From: Clostridia bacterium
GTDB lineage: Bacteria; Bacillota; Clostridia; TANB77; CAG-508
NCBI GenBank assembly: GCA_017936925.1
Contig: JAGBEP010000001.1
Location: forward strand, 1-32,284
DNA: 32,284 bases
Direction of reading: 5' to 3'
Shown: positions 24,922-32,284 of the stretch, one piece after another
Numbering within the stretch: the stretch's first letter is position 1
How the letters are laid out: every line of letters starts with the position of its first letter
Position numbers and translations under genes: made by a program
The notes under the pieces: generated by a model
The model's database searches: none
The model's input: the letters and a program-made list of their open reading frames with translations, nothing else
Told to the model about the DNA's origin: nothing

Positions 24922-27900
24922 ATGAAAAAGTATACGATATTATTGCTAAGAGCATTATTTGTGATTATAATATCAATATTTATGTCCTTTATATTTATGA
25001 CTTTAACGGCAAATGGTTTAGAAAATAATAGAGAATTTACTGGGTTACAAACTCCTGCACAAGGGGAAATGTATTATTCAGATTTAGTTGCTGAAGCATC
25101 ATACTTATGTGCGTGGCGTGGAAGAATGTTTTTTAATAAAAAGCCTGTTGTGATTAGATATGAAGCTACTATATTTGATGTTACTAAAGCGGGAAGTTAT
25201 AGAGCTAAAGGAGAATGGGCGGAGGGAGGATATGAACATTCACTTGTTGAACAATTTACATTGACTAGTGCAGAATTCGATTATGAGAAAGTAAAAGATA
25301 TAAAAGGTCTATCAGCAAGTGAATTATGGGCTAGTTTTCAGTTAACTTTAGAGAGTGAAAGTTATAGTGGAGATAAATATATTCCAACTTATACGACAGC
25401 ATATGGTTATTTTGAAGGTAAGAGGCATGAAGCAACTATTAGAACTACAGGAAATACAAATTATACTCCTATAGAGACGAATTTTGAAAAAAATAATGCA
25501 ATGGCATATGTATTAGCTGATTGTGATGATAATGCAGGAGTTACTCCTAGAGCATCATATGTTAATATAGCTTTTTGGGAACAATTAGGTTCTAGAGGAC
25601 TTATGCCTGTTGCTAGTGGAGGAAATAATACTGGAAATGCGGCTAATTTGATGAATGTTGGTGCTACTCCTACTGCTACAATAACAGATATAGAGAATTA
25701 TATAAAAATATTAGATAGAGGAGGAAAACTTACTGATCAGCAGATAGAATTAATTAAACAAACAGGTATGCAACATTTAGATCATATAGAGAAACTAGAA
25801 TTGTTTAATGCTGCTGATAAATATAAGGCAAGTAAAACAAATAATAATATTAAAACTTTAAAGAACAAATTAGAACTGTTACTAGAAAAAATGAGAATCA
25901 ATGAATCTGCTACAGACGCAGGAAATACAGAGAAACAGGAATCAGAAGATTTTGGAAATATGTGGGATGACATTGGAGATAGTTATGAAAGCACTGTTTC
26001 TGATAAGACAAATCATAGTGGAGTTAAGGTACAGTATGATTCTACTAGTCAAACTTATTTAGTTGGTCCTTTTGTAGTAAATTATATGGAAAGATATACT
26101 GGTGCTTATGTGTTAGCTGGTATGGCAGGAGATCCTATATTAAAGGTAAATGAAGATGGAAAACAGGTCGGGTATGCTAGAAGTACAGGACAATGGGATT
26201 TTGTATATACTGCAAATAGAACATCTGGAATAGCTGAGGAATATAATTCATATCCGCATAGTGGTGAGACTTTTTATATTAAATTAAAATATAAAGAAGG
26301 AAGAAATAAAATATTAGGCTTAGAACTTTATTTTAGATATATGCAAGCTCAAGCTAGTTGGTCTAGATCAAAAGGAGAAATTGAGTTACTAGATTGGGAA
26401 GCTTGGTATGGAAGTGGTAGATGTGACGGAGGAGTATGTGATCGAGGGGGAACAGGTCAAGGTGATTACCATCATTTATATGGAAATCCAAATGGTTCAG
26501 GTACAGTAGGAGAAACGCATTATCATGGGGATGATAATGAACCTTATATGGGTCGTAGTCATGGATCATGTAATAATTATTATAGGGTACCTTCTTGTAT
26601 CCATAGTTGTGGAACATCATGTGAGGAGAATGGTTGTACACATTCATGTGGTTCTAGATGTTATAAGTATTATTGTAGAGGTCACAAATGCAAGCCTGCG
26701 ACTAAATGTGAGCATGGTTTTGGAGGAAGACATTATTCTTTTGTAAACTTATGGATTAGAGGAGAAGTTGTAGATTATGAAGATATTCAATATATAGCTA
26801 CTTGTCATTGGGCTTGGCGTAGATATTTTAGTTATACTGCTAGCTTTACGTGGGATATTGATTTAACCACTACTTTAGCTGGTAATGTATGGGTTGATAA
26901 AGATCCTCAAAAGGATACTGTAGTTAATGGTATTAGGGAGTCGAAAGTACAAGAAGAAAATGGTATAGGCAATATTGCTGTTACGGTTTATTTATATGAT
27001 TCAAGTGGAAAAAAACAGAGAAAGGCAATTGCACATAAAGCTGGAGGTGAGCGAAAATCATTGCCAGTATATACAGATAGTAACGGATATTATGAGATAA
27101 ATAGACTTGAAGCTCCGGGTAGTGGAAAGAATTATTTCTATGTTGTTGAATTTGAATATGATGGACAGGTATATAAAAATACAATTTACATAGGAGATTC
27201 TAAGAATGTATCAGCAGAAGGAAATGCATCTCAAGGTTCTTCAAGTGTTTATAAGACTTCTGCTCTTAACGGAGAGAGTAAATATTTTAATAGTTCGATG
27301 GCGGTTGAGGAAGTTCAAGATAGATATGTATTTGATCAAACTTTTGGGGAAATAACAGGAGATAGTTCTATAGTTGAAGTTCAAAATCCAGATCCAAACA
27401 AAGGAACTACATATAAAACAACGGGATTTACAAATACAACAGATGTAAATGGAAATAATCCTTCTAAAGGTGATGATATTGAATATTATCAAGGAAATTC
27501 TGATGAGGAAGATGATAATGCTAAGACAGTTGATTCGAATTTGGTTATATCTAGATTAGATTCTGCTGCTCAAAATTCTGATAATAAGAATCAACCAGTA
27601 GAAGGGCAATATGAACGATACAGAATGGTTGCTAGTACATATTATAATGATACAAATACATATGGGGTAAGTGTTAATAAAGATAATTTTAGAATTCAAT
27701 ATCCTCTTGAAGGATGGACGTATGTAATGAATCAAAAGACATCTGGAGGTAAACGTTATATAAATGATTATATGCTTCATATTAATTTAGGACTTATGGG
27801 AAGAGCTAAAACGGATATTAGTGTTTTAAAAGATATTTATAAAATGACAGTTGTAGTTAATGAACAGGAAATGGTACAAGAGTTTAATAGCTTAGGAGAA

Positions 27901-30900
27901 GAGCAAACAGAATATGCTGATTTAAAGATTTTATTAGAGAAGAGTAGAGGGGAAGGATATACTTTAGGTTTGTATGGTTCTGATGTTTCTTATAGTAGTT
28001 TACAGAGGTATCAAAAAGCTATTAAGCAGGTTCAAGATTTAAAGAAATATACTGAACTTAGGGTTTTTGTAACATATGCAGTTAGAGTTTATAATAATTC
28101 AGAAACTAATGATGTTCGAATTAATGAAATTACTGATTATTATGACAATTCATATACGTTGATAGATACAGAAAATAGTGATGATATATATGGTTATAAA
28201 CAAAATGGTGAAGCGGGAAGTGGTATATATACAAGTATTGTTGGTGAAGATATGAGACGTGAAGAAAAGTGTGTAGCGAATACGCCATATTATAGAATTT
28301 TATCATCTGAGAATACTGCTTGCTTGTGGGAACCAACTAAAGCTCAGAATTTGACTGCATCTGGAGTAATATCTTCCGGAGAACTTAATTGGTCTACTCA
28401 GTCTGATGTAAATGGTATGAAGAAATCTACTTCTACTACATTACGAGGAGTTAAACTTAAGGTTAATGAATATGCCGAGATATTTACTACTTATGAAATT
28501 GATTATGATGGATTTATAAAAATGGCTGAAAATGATAATATATCTTTAAGAGAGAGTAGCGGATTATTAGGTGATAATAAGAAAAACATTGCTGAAGTTT
28601 CTAATTATTCTACTTTTTATAGTAATTTAGATATTTCTAGTGGAATATATAGTGCATATGCTGACGGTTGGGTATCTGGTAGAGTAGATAAAGATTCTGC
28701 ACCAAATAATATTGATAGAAATGACCTAGATACTATGAAAAAATATGAAGATGATACTTGTCTTGCAATTCCATTGTCAGTTGAACTTGAGACTGTTGTG
28801 AGGGATATGTATGGATATGTATTTGAGGATAAAAAAGAGGAGGATTCTTCGGGATATACTTTAACAGATGGCACGAATTTAAAAGTCGGTAATGGTATTT
28901 ATGAGAGTGGAGAAAGTTTAATAAAGAATGTTAAGGTTTCTTTATATGAGGTTATTAATTTAGGTGATGTTAGTGATAATTCAGAATATGAAAACTTAGA
29001 GTATTATTACGAGGTACCGAAAGAGTGTTATAAGTCTGCTAATAATGGCTTTACCAGTGATGGAAAATATAAATATAAAGATAAAGATAAAAATGTAACT
29101 GTAGATGGAAATTATTATATATCTGAATTTTTAGCTGGTGATTATGTTTTAAGATTTGATTATGGAACTCAATCTGATAGTACGGGTACTATATATACAA
29201 CGGATGATAACGGTGTAACTGTATCTGCAACGAAAGATGTTATTAAGTATAATGGTCAAGATTATGAAAATACAAGTTATTTATTTAATACAGGAGCTAC
29301 TCTTAATGATAAGTATTTGAATTTACGTACAGAAGATGTTAATGGAGTAAAGGCAGTTATAGCACTAACGGATGCTAATGCATATTCTGTTGCTAGGGAT
29401 AATGAATCAAGAAGAATGGTTGTAGATGCTTATTCTAGAACTATTGAAAATGATAGGGCCGAAATATTAAGAGATAGAGATGCTTCAAATGAGGAATTTG
29501 TAAAGGCAACGAAGATGTTTGCTGAAACACCTATTATGCAGATTGAAATACTTGATCCGAAAAAACTTGATGAGGATGTTAAATTAGATTCTTCTGATAG
29601 TAGTAGTGTAATAAAATCTGTACATGATGACGATGTATCAAGCCAAGGAATTACAGAGCATACATATCATATTTCTAATATTAACTTTGGTTTAGAGGAA
29701 AGAGCTAAAACAGATATAGATATTGAACAATATATTCAAAAGATTGTTTTGCAAAAGGATGGAGAAAACATTTTATCAGCTACACTTCAAGAAAATGGAG
29801 AGGTTATAGTTTCTGATCCTAGTTCAGCTCACTTGGATAAGATGACTTATTTAACGCATGAACAGGCTTGTGATCCTTCTAATGGATTGTATCAACAAGG
29901 ATTTTATGCTATAGCTGTTGAAGATGAGTATTTGAATGGATTGACTATAAAATTAACATACAAGATGAAAGTTATTAATAACTCTGAGGTTGATTTTACA
30001 GGATATTTGTCTAAATATTATAAAGCTTCAGAAATTATAAATAAGGCTACATATACACCTACAACTGAAGATCGTACAGATTATATTAATACTCTTGTAG
30101 ATGCAGATACGAATGTGTTGCTAGATGATGGTGCTGCTATAAATCCAACTTTGGCAGAGATACTTAAGTTACATGGAAGTGATGGAAAGTTAAGTACATT
30201 GTTAAGTGCAGATATGGGAGCGATTTCTACAGAAGAAAGTGATAATAGAATCTCGGTAAATGATACTATAAGGCCTGATATAATTGTTTATGGTAAGTAT
30301 GTAGGTAGATTCTATTATGAAAATAAAGTAGATGAAGGAACGAAGACATATAATATAGTAAATTATAGAGATAATGGATTCTCAGATGTAACTGTTACTT
30401 ATGATGGTGATCATGTGGTTACAACTACAGTAAATCAATTAATTGACTATATTGATGTTAATGCAAGTTATGATTTATCAACTCAGGGATATGAAAATAA
30501 ATCTTGGGATTTATCTGGAACATTAGATAATACGATTACTGATAGAGAGACGATACCATCACTTGATGCGTTAGTATCTGAGTATGCATACAGAAAGGTT
30601 AATGAGACATTTAATATTTATGATGAAAAAAATAATTCATTAGTTACTGAATTATCATCAAATATAGTTCTTTCAGATGGTAAAATTCTTGGAAAAATGG
30701 GATCATTATCTGGTAATAGTGTGAATGGTACGTATCCTTCATATCTAGATAAAGTTCTTAATGCAGATAGAGTTGAATATGTAGATGGTTATGATAATAT
30801 AAGCTTAATGAATACTAATTTAGGAATAGAACTTGTACCAGCAACAGCTCAAAAACTTGGTGGAGAAGAGAGCGAGACAACAATGATGCTTACAACTACT

Positions 30901-31308
30901 AAGGTTACATCTTCTGATACAGATGCAAATAATATGAAATTTGATAATTTAGTAGAAGTATTGGTATACTCAAATTCAACAGGTAGACGAGATGTTACAT
31001 CTGTTCCTGGTAATGCAATGGCTTTAGCTACAAAAGATAGTATAGGATTCTGGAAAGCAGGATATAATAGTTATGGATATTGGCAGAATAAAGGTATAGC
31101 TGATGAGTCTGATTGGACAAGTTATCCAGAAGATGATCAATATGCACCAGAATATGTAACAATAATAGCTCCAACTGGTATTGCATTAAGAGACTATGTA
31201 AAGAATGTAATTATACCAATTACAATATTGAGTATCGTGTTACTTCTTATGATAGGACTATTTGGAGTAAAACAATATAAGATTATCAGAAAACGTAAAG
31301 AGTTTTAG
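24922..31308 (+). CDS. Giant membrane-anchored surface protein with two SdrD B-like blocks and a Cys/His-rich module
   Basis: This 2128-residue protein has an N-terminal signal or anchor helix at about 5-30 and an unrecognised region at 31-495 with a helical stretch (256-327). A Cys/His-rich module at about 501-596 has 12 Cys. SdrD B-like domains lie at about 651-760 and 1296-1455, each followed by beta-rich repeats containing an 'RAKTDI' motif (residues 961 and 1594). The C-terminal 'YSNSTGRRDVTSVPGNA' element is followed by 'APTG', a membrane helix at about 2098-2118 and the basic tail 'KIIRKRKEF'. No LPXTG is seen. It is predicted to be a long extracellular stalk. GGAGG before the ATG lies inside the end of the preceding gene, so the pair is probably coupled on one mRNA of over 11 kb. 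Confidence 0.85.
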   Translation: MKKYTILLLRALFVIIISIFMSFIFMTLTANGLENNREFTGLQTPAQGEMYYSDLVAEASYLCAWRGRMFFNKKPVVIRYEATIFDVTKAGSYRAKGEWAEGGYEHSLVEQFTLTSAEFDYEKVKDIKGLSASELWASFQLTLESESYSGDKYIPTYTTAYGYFEGKRHEATIRTTGNTNYTPIETNFEKNNAMAYVLADCDDNAGVTPRASYVNIAFWEQLGSRGLMPVASGGNNTGNAANLMNVGATPTATITDIENYIKILDRGGKLTDQQIELIKQTGMQHLDHIEKLELFNAADKYKASKTNNNIKTLKNKLELLLEKMRINESATDAGNTEKQESEDFGNMWDDIGDSYESTVSDKTNHSGVKVQYDSTSQTYLVGPFVVNYMERYTGAYVLAGMAGDPILKVNEDGKQVGYARSTGQWDFVYTANRTSGIAEEYNSYPHSGETFYIKLKYKEGRNKILGLELYFRYMQAQASWSRSKGEIELLDWEAWYGSGRCDGGVCDRGGTGQGDYHHLYGNPNGSGTVGETHYHGDDNEPYMGRSHGSCNNYYRVPSCIHSCGTSCEENGCTHSCGSRCYKYYCRGHKCKPATKCEHGFGGRHYSFVNLWIRGEVVDYEDIQYIATCHWAWRRYFSYTASFTWDIDLTTTLAGNVWVDKDPQKDTVVNGIRESKVQEENGIGNIAVTVYLYDSSGKKQRKAIAHKAGGERKSLPVYTDSNGYYEINRLEAPGSGKNYFYVVEFEYDGQVYKNTIYIGDSKNVSAEGNASQGSSSVYKTSALNGESKYFNSSMAVEEVQDRYVFDQTFGEITGDSSIVEVQNPDPNKGTTYKTTGFTNTTDVNGNNPSKGDDIEYYQGNSDEEDDNAKTVDSNLVISRLDSAAQNSDNKNQPVEGQYERYRMVASTYYNDTNTYGVSVNKDNFRIQYPLEGWTYVMNQKTSGGKRYINDYMLHINLGLMGRAKTDISVLKDIYKMTVVVNEQEMVQEFNSLGEEQTEYADLKILLEKSRGEGYTLGLYGSDVSYSSLQRYQKAIKQVQDLKKYTELRVFVTYAVRVYNNSETNDVRINEITDYYDNSYTLIDTENSDDIYGYKQNGEAGSGIYTSIVGEDMRREEKCVANTPYYRILSSENTACLWEPTKAQNLTASGVISSGELNWSTQSDVNGMKKSTSTTLRGVKLKVNEYAEIFTTYEIDYDGFIKMAENDNISLRESSGLLGDNKKNIAEVSNYSTFYSNLDISSGIYSAYADGWVSGRVDKDSAPNNIDRNDLDTMKKYEDDTCLAIPLSVELETVVRDMYGYVFEDKKEEDSSGYTLTDGTNLKVGNGIYESGESLIKNVKVSLYEVINLGDVSDNSEYENLEYYYEVPKECYKSANNGFTSDGKYKYKDKDKNVTVDGNYYISEFLAGDYVLRFDYGTQSDSTGTIYTTDDNGVTVSATKDVIKYNGQDYENTSYLFNTGATLNDKYLNLRTEDVNGVKAVIALTDANAYSVARDNESRRMVVDAYSRTIENDRAEILRDRDASNEEFVKATKMFAETPIMQIEILDPKKLDEDVKLDSSDSSSVIKSVHDDDVSSQGITEHTYHISNINFGLEERAKTDIDIEQYIQKIVLQKDGENILSATLQENGEVIVSDPSSAHLDKMTYLTHEQACDPSNGLYQQGFYAIAVEDEYLNGLTIKLTYKMKVINNSEVDFTGYLSKYYKASEIINKATYTPTTEDRTDYINTLVDADTNVLLDDGAAINPTLAEILKLHGSDGKLSTLLSADMGAISTEESDNRISVNDTIRPDIIVYGKYVGRFYYENKVDEGTKTYNIVNYRDNGFSDVTVTYDGDHVVTTTVNQLIDYIDVNASYDLSTQGYENKSWDLSGTLDNTITDRETIPSLDALVSEYAYRKVNETFNIYDEKNNSLVTELSSNIVLSDGKILGKMGSLSGNSVNGTYPSYLDKVLNADRVEYVDGYDNISLMNTNLGIELVPATAQKLGGEESETTMMLTTTKVTSSDTDANNMKFDNLVEVLVYSNSTGRRDVTSVPGNAMALATKDSIGFWKAGYNSYGYWQNKGIADESDWTSYPEDDQYAPEYVTIIAPTGIALRDYVKNVIIPITILSIVLLLMIGLFGVKQYKIIRKRKEF
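26596..26709 (+). repeat. 39-base tandem repeat encoding a 13-residue Cys unit
   Basis: Within the 2128-residue protein, residues 559-571 (CIHSCGTSCEENG) and 572-584 (CTHSCGSRCYKYY) are adjacent copies of a 13-residue unit with Cys at 1, 5 and 9. A third, altered unit begins at Cys585 and runs to Cys596. Confidence 0.75.
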
Positions 31309-31352
31309 ATAAAATATTAACTAAAATTAGTTTAATGGAATAAGATGAAAAG

Positions 31353-31393
31353 AAAATATGGGGCTATATTAAATTGTAGTCTCATATTTTTTG
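31353..31393 (+). terminator. Rho-independent terminator
   Basis: AAAATATGGGGCTA at 31353-31366 pairs with TAGTCTCATATTTT at 31377-31390 (14 pairs, two G:U), then T residues. It ends the 19936-31308 transcript. Confidence 0.75.
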
Positions 31394-31631
31394 TGTGAAT
31401 AGTTTGATTTTAAAAAGAATATTTTAATATGTTGTTCACATATTAGAATATAAATTGTGGATAACTATTAAGCAAAATAGCAAGTATGGTTTACATATTA
31501 TTTTTATGAAAACTAAGTTGTAGGTTCGAGTTTTTTAGACAAAAAATTTAATCTAAATGTAATATTAATCTAAAGCAGTATTTTCCGTAACTATGAGTTT
31601 TGACGAAAAAAACTTGTTCTTTAATATGGAA

Positions 31632-31659
31632 TTGACAGCTTTTTTTAAGTAATTAAAAT
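31632..31659 (+). promoter_or_regulatory. Promoter of the third surface-protein gene
   Basis: TTGACA at 31632-31637, 16 bases, TAAAAT at 31654-31659. The surrounding ATTAAAATAAAATTT closely matches the stretch after the TTGACA at 19860. Confidence 0.55.
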
Positions 31660-31668
31660 AAAATTTGT

Positions 31669-31686
31669 AAAGGCTATAAAAGGCTA
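31669..31686 (+). repeat. Direct repeat AAAGGCTA in a 5' leader
   Basis: AAAGGCTA occurs at 31669-31676 and 31679-31686, a 10-base period, between the promoter and ribosome binding site of the gene at 31710. It could be a regulator site on one face of the helix, or chance. Confidence 0.4.
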
Positions 31687-31709
31687 ATTTTGCGGAGGTA
31701 AAGTAAATT

Positions 31710-32284
31710 ATGCAAAAGAGAAGAGATTTGGTAAAAAAGTTTATTGCTAGTTTAATTGCTTTTAGCTTAGTATTTACTAATTTTGCGACTCTTGGTACTG
31801 CACTTGTTGTTTATGCTGCTGATGAAAACAAAGATGCGATTAATTTTTCTGCTCAGTTTGTTGTTATTGAGAATAGTGAACAGAATTCGGAAGAATCATC
31901 AGAAGTTAAGCAAGATGAGAGCCTTGAGGAACAAAATACAACAGAACTTGAGGGACAAGTAGATACTACAATGAATAGTGGCGCAGCAGTTGGTTCAATA
32001 GTGGATAGCTATAATGAGTATATGGCATTAGAAATGAGTGATGAGCAAACAGGGGAAGATGAAATTTCAGAAGAGGAACTTTCAACATATGAGGAAGCTG
32101 AGAGTGAACCAGAAGAAGAACTTTCAATATCTGAAGAGCCTGTAGAAGATGCTGAAGAACCAGCTCAAACTGTTGAAGAACAACCAGTAGAAGAACCTGC
32201 TGAAGAAGTTTCAGAAGGACAAGTTTTAGAAAATGGTCTTGCACTTGAGATTACTGTTGGTGTTAATGATTCAGGATATTTGAA
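31710..32284 (+). CDS. N-terminal part of a third secreted surface protein (3' end outside window)
   Basis: The frame is open from the ATG at 31710 to the window edge (191 residues). It has a Sec signal peptide at about 1-36 (MQKRRDLVKKFIASLIAFSL, ending 'VVYA|ADEN'). This resembles in pattern the signal peptide of the 1660-residue protein, including the 'VYAA-x-EN' cleavage region. Residues about 55-170 are a strongly acidic, Glu/Ser/Pro-rich low-complexity stretch ('SEEELSTYEEAESEPEEEL'), and a beta-rich domain seems to begin at about 172. GGAGG lies 11 bases before the ATG. It is probably a paralogue of the upstream surface proteins with an acidic spacer after the signal peptide. Confidence 0.8.
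   Translation, partial: MQKRRDLVKKFIASLIAFSLVFTNFATLGTALVVYAADENKDAINFSAQFVVIENSEQNSEESSEVKQDESLEEQNTTELEGQVDTTMNSGAAVGSIVDSYNEYMALEMSDEQTGEDEISEEELSTYEEAESEPEEELSISEEPVEDAEEPAQTVEEQPVEEPAEEVSEGQVLENGLALEITVGVNDSGYL

Larger units (their letters stand above)
31309..31709 (+). other. 401-base intergenic region
   Basis: It holds the terminator of the giant-protein operon (31353-31393), about 230 bases of AT-rich sequence in which I see no gene or known RNA fold, a promoter (31632-31659), a short direct repeat (31669-31686) and the ribosome binding site GGAGG at 31694-31698. Confidence 0.6.

Noticed and set aside
26363..26746. His-rich minus-strand frame and a second plus-strand frame over the Cys/His region
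   Set aside because: Both are shadows of the Cys/His-rich codons of the 2128-residue protein; neither has a start signal and the main frame is continuous.
3902..31613. 13-base match TGACGAAAAAAAC at about 3902 and 31601
   Set aside because: It is mostly an A run in an AT-rich window, with different positions relative to promoter and start codon; chance is the simplest explanation.
31309..31709. Cyclic di-GMP riboswitch before the surface-protein gene (also considered at 19682-19935)
   Set aside because: I looked for the conserved GEMM-type core and found nothing like it in either leader.
31966..32244. 92-residue minus-strand frame
   Set aside because: It is the complement of the Glu-rich spacer of the third surface protein, giving a Leu/His/Gln-rich artefact.

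Overview
The window is an AT-rich stretch of what looks like a Gram-positive Clostridia (Firmicutes) chromosome. The evidence is purine-rich Shine-Dalgarno sites, frequent TTG and GTG starts, a radC-mreBCD-mrdA-minC morphogenesis operon, a TagO-type transferase and very large membrane-anchored surface proteins. I cannot place it to species. It carries no rRNA, tRNA, CRISPR array, phage gene or transposase that I can see. Names rest on motifs read by eye; no database search was run.

Layout. 2-553 is the 3' end of a surface protein gene whose C-terminus resembles that of the large protein at 19936-24918. 730-3690 holds an anchored Ig-like protein, a CmpB-type integral membrane protein and a receiver-GGDEF protein. 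3996-5015 is an M23 peptidase, followed by rpiB, tagO and a pilin-like leucine-rich-repeat protein (5207-8129). 8236-9363, on the minus strand, is an M14 peptidase with a peptidoglycan-binding domain and no signal peptide. 9481-11211 is a two-gene unit: an unknown basic-tailed protein and a GHSLGG lipase-like protein. 11384-12391 is a second M23 peptidase, paralogous to the first.

12675-18858 is the cell-shape operon: DUF4321-like protein, radC, mreB, mreC, mreD, mrdA (PBP2) and minC, apparently driven by one clear promoter at 12577-12605. No minD follows. Three small minus-strand genes (18887-19681), each with a strong ribosome binding site, come next; the 41-residue one is easily missed. 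The rest (19936-32284) is a surface-protein locus: proteins of 1660 and 2128 residues in tandem, then the start of a third.

Taken together, the window is about building, cutting and decorating the cell wall. TagO starts wall glycopolymers, MreBCD and PBP2 direct side-wall synthesis, MinC positions division, M23 and M14 enzymes cut peptidoglycan, and the large proteins probably cover the surface. The points most worth a second look are an MreB with Asn in place of the usual catalytic Asp, a Cys/His-rich tandem-repeat module inside the 2128-residue protein, an M23 gene with a good ribosome binding site but no standard start codon, and the three-gene small-protein operon.
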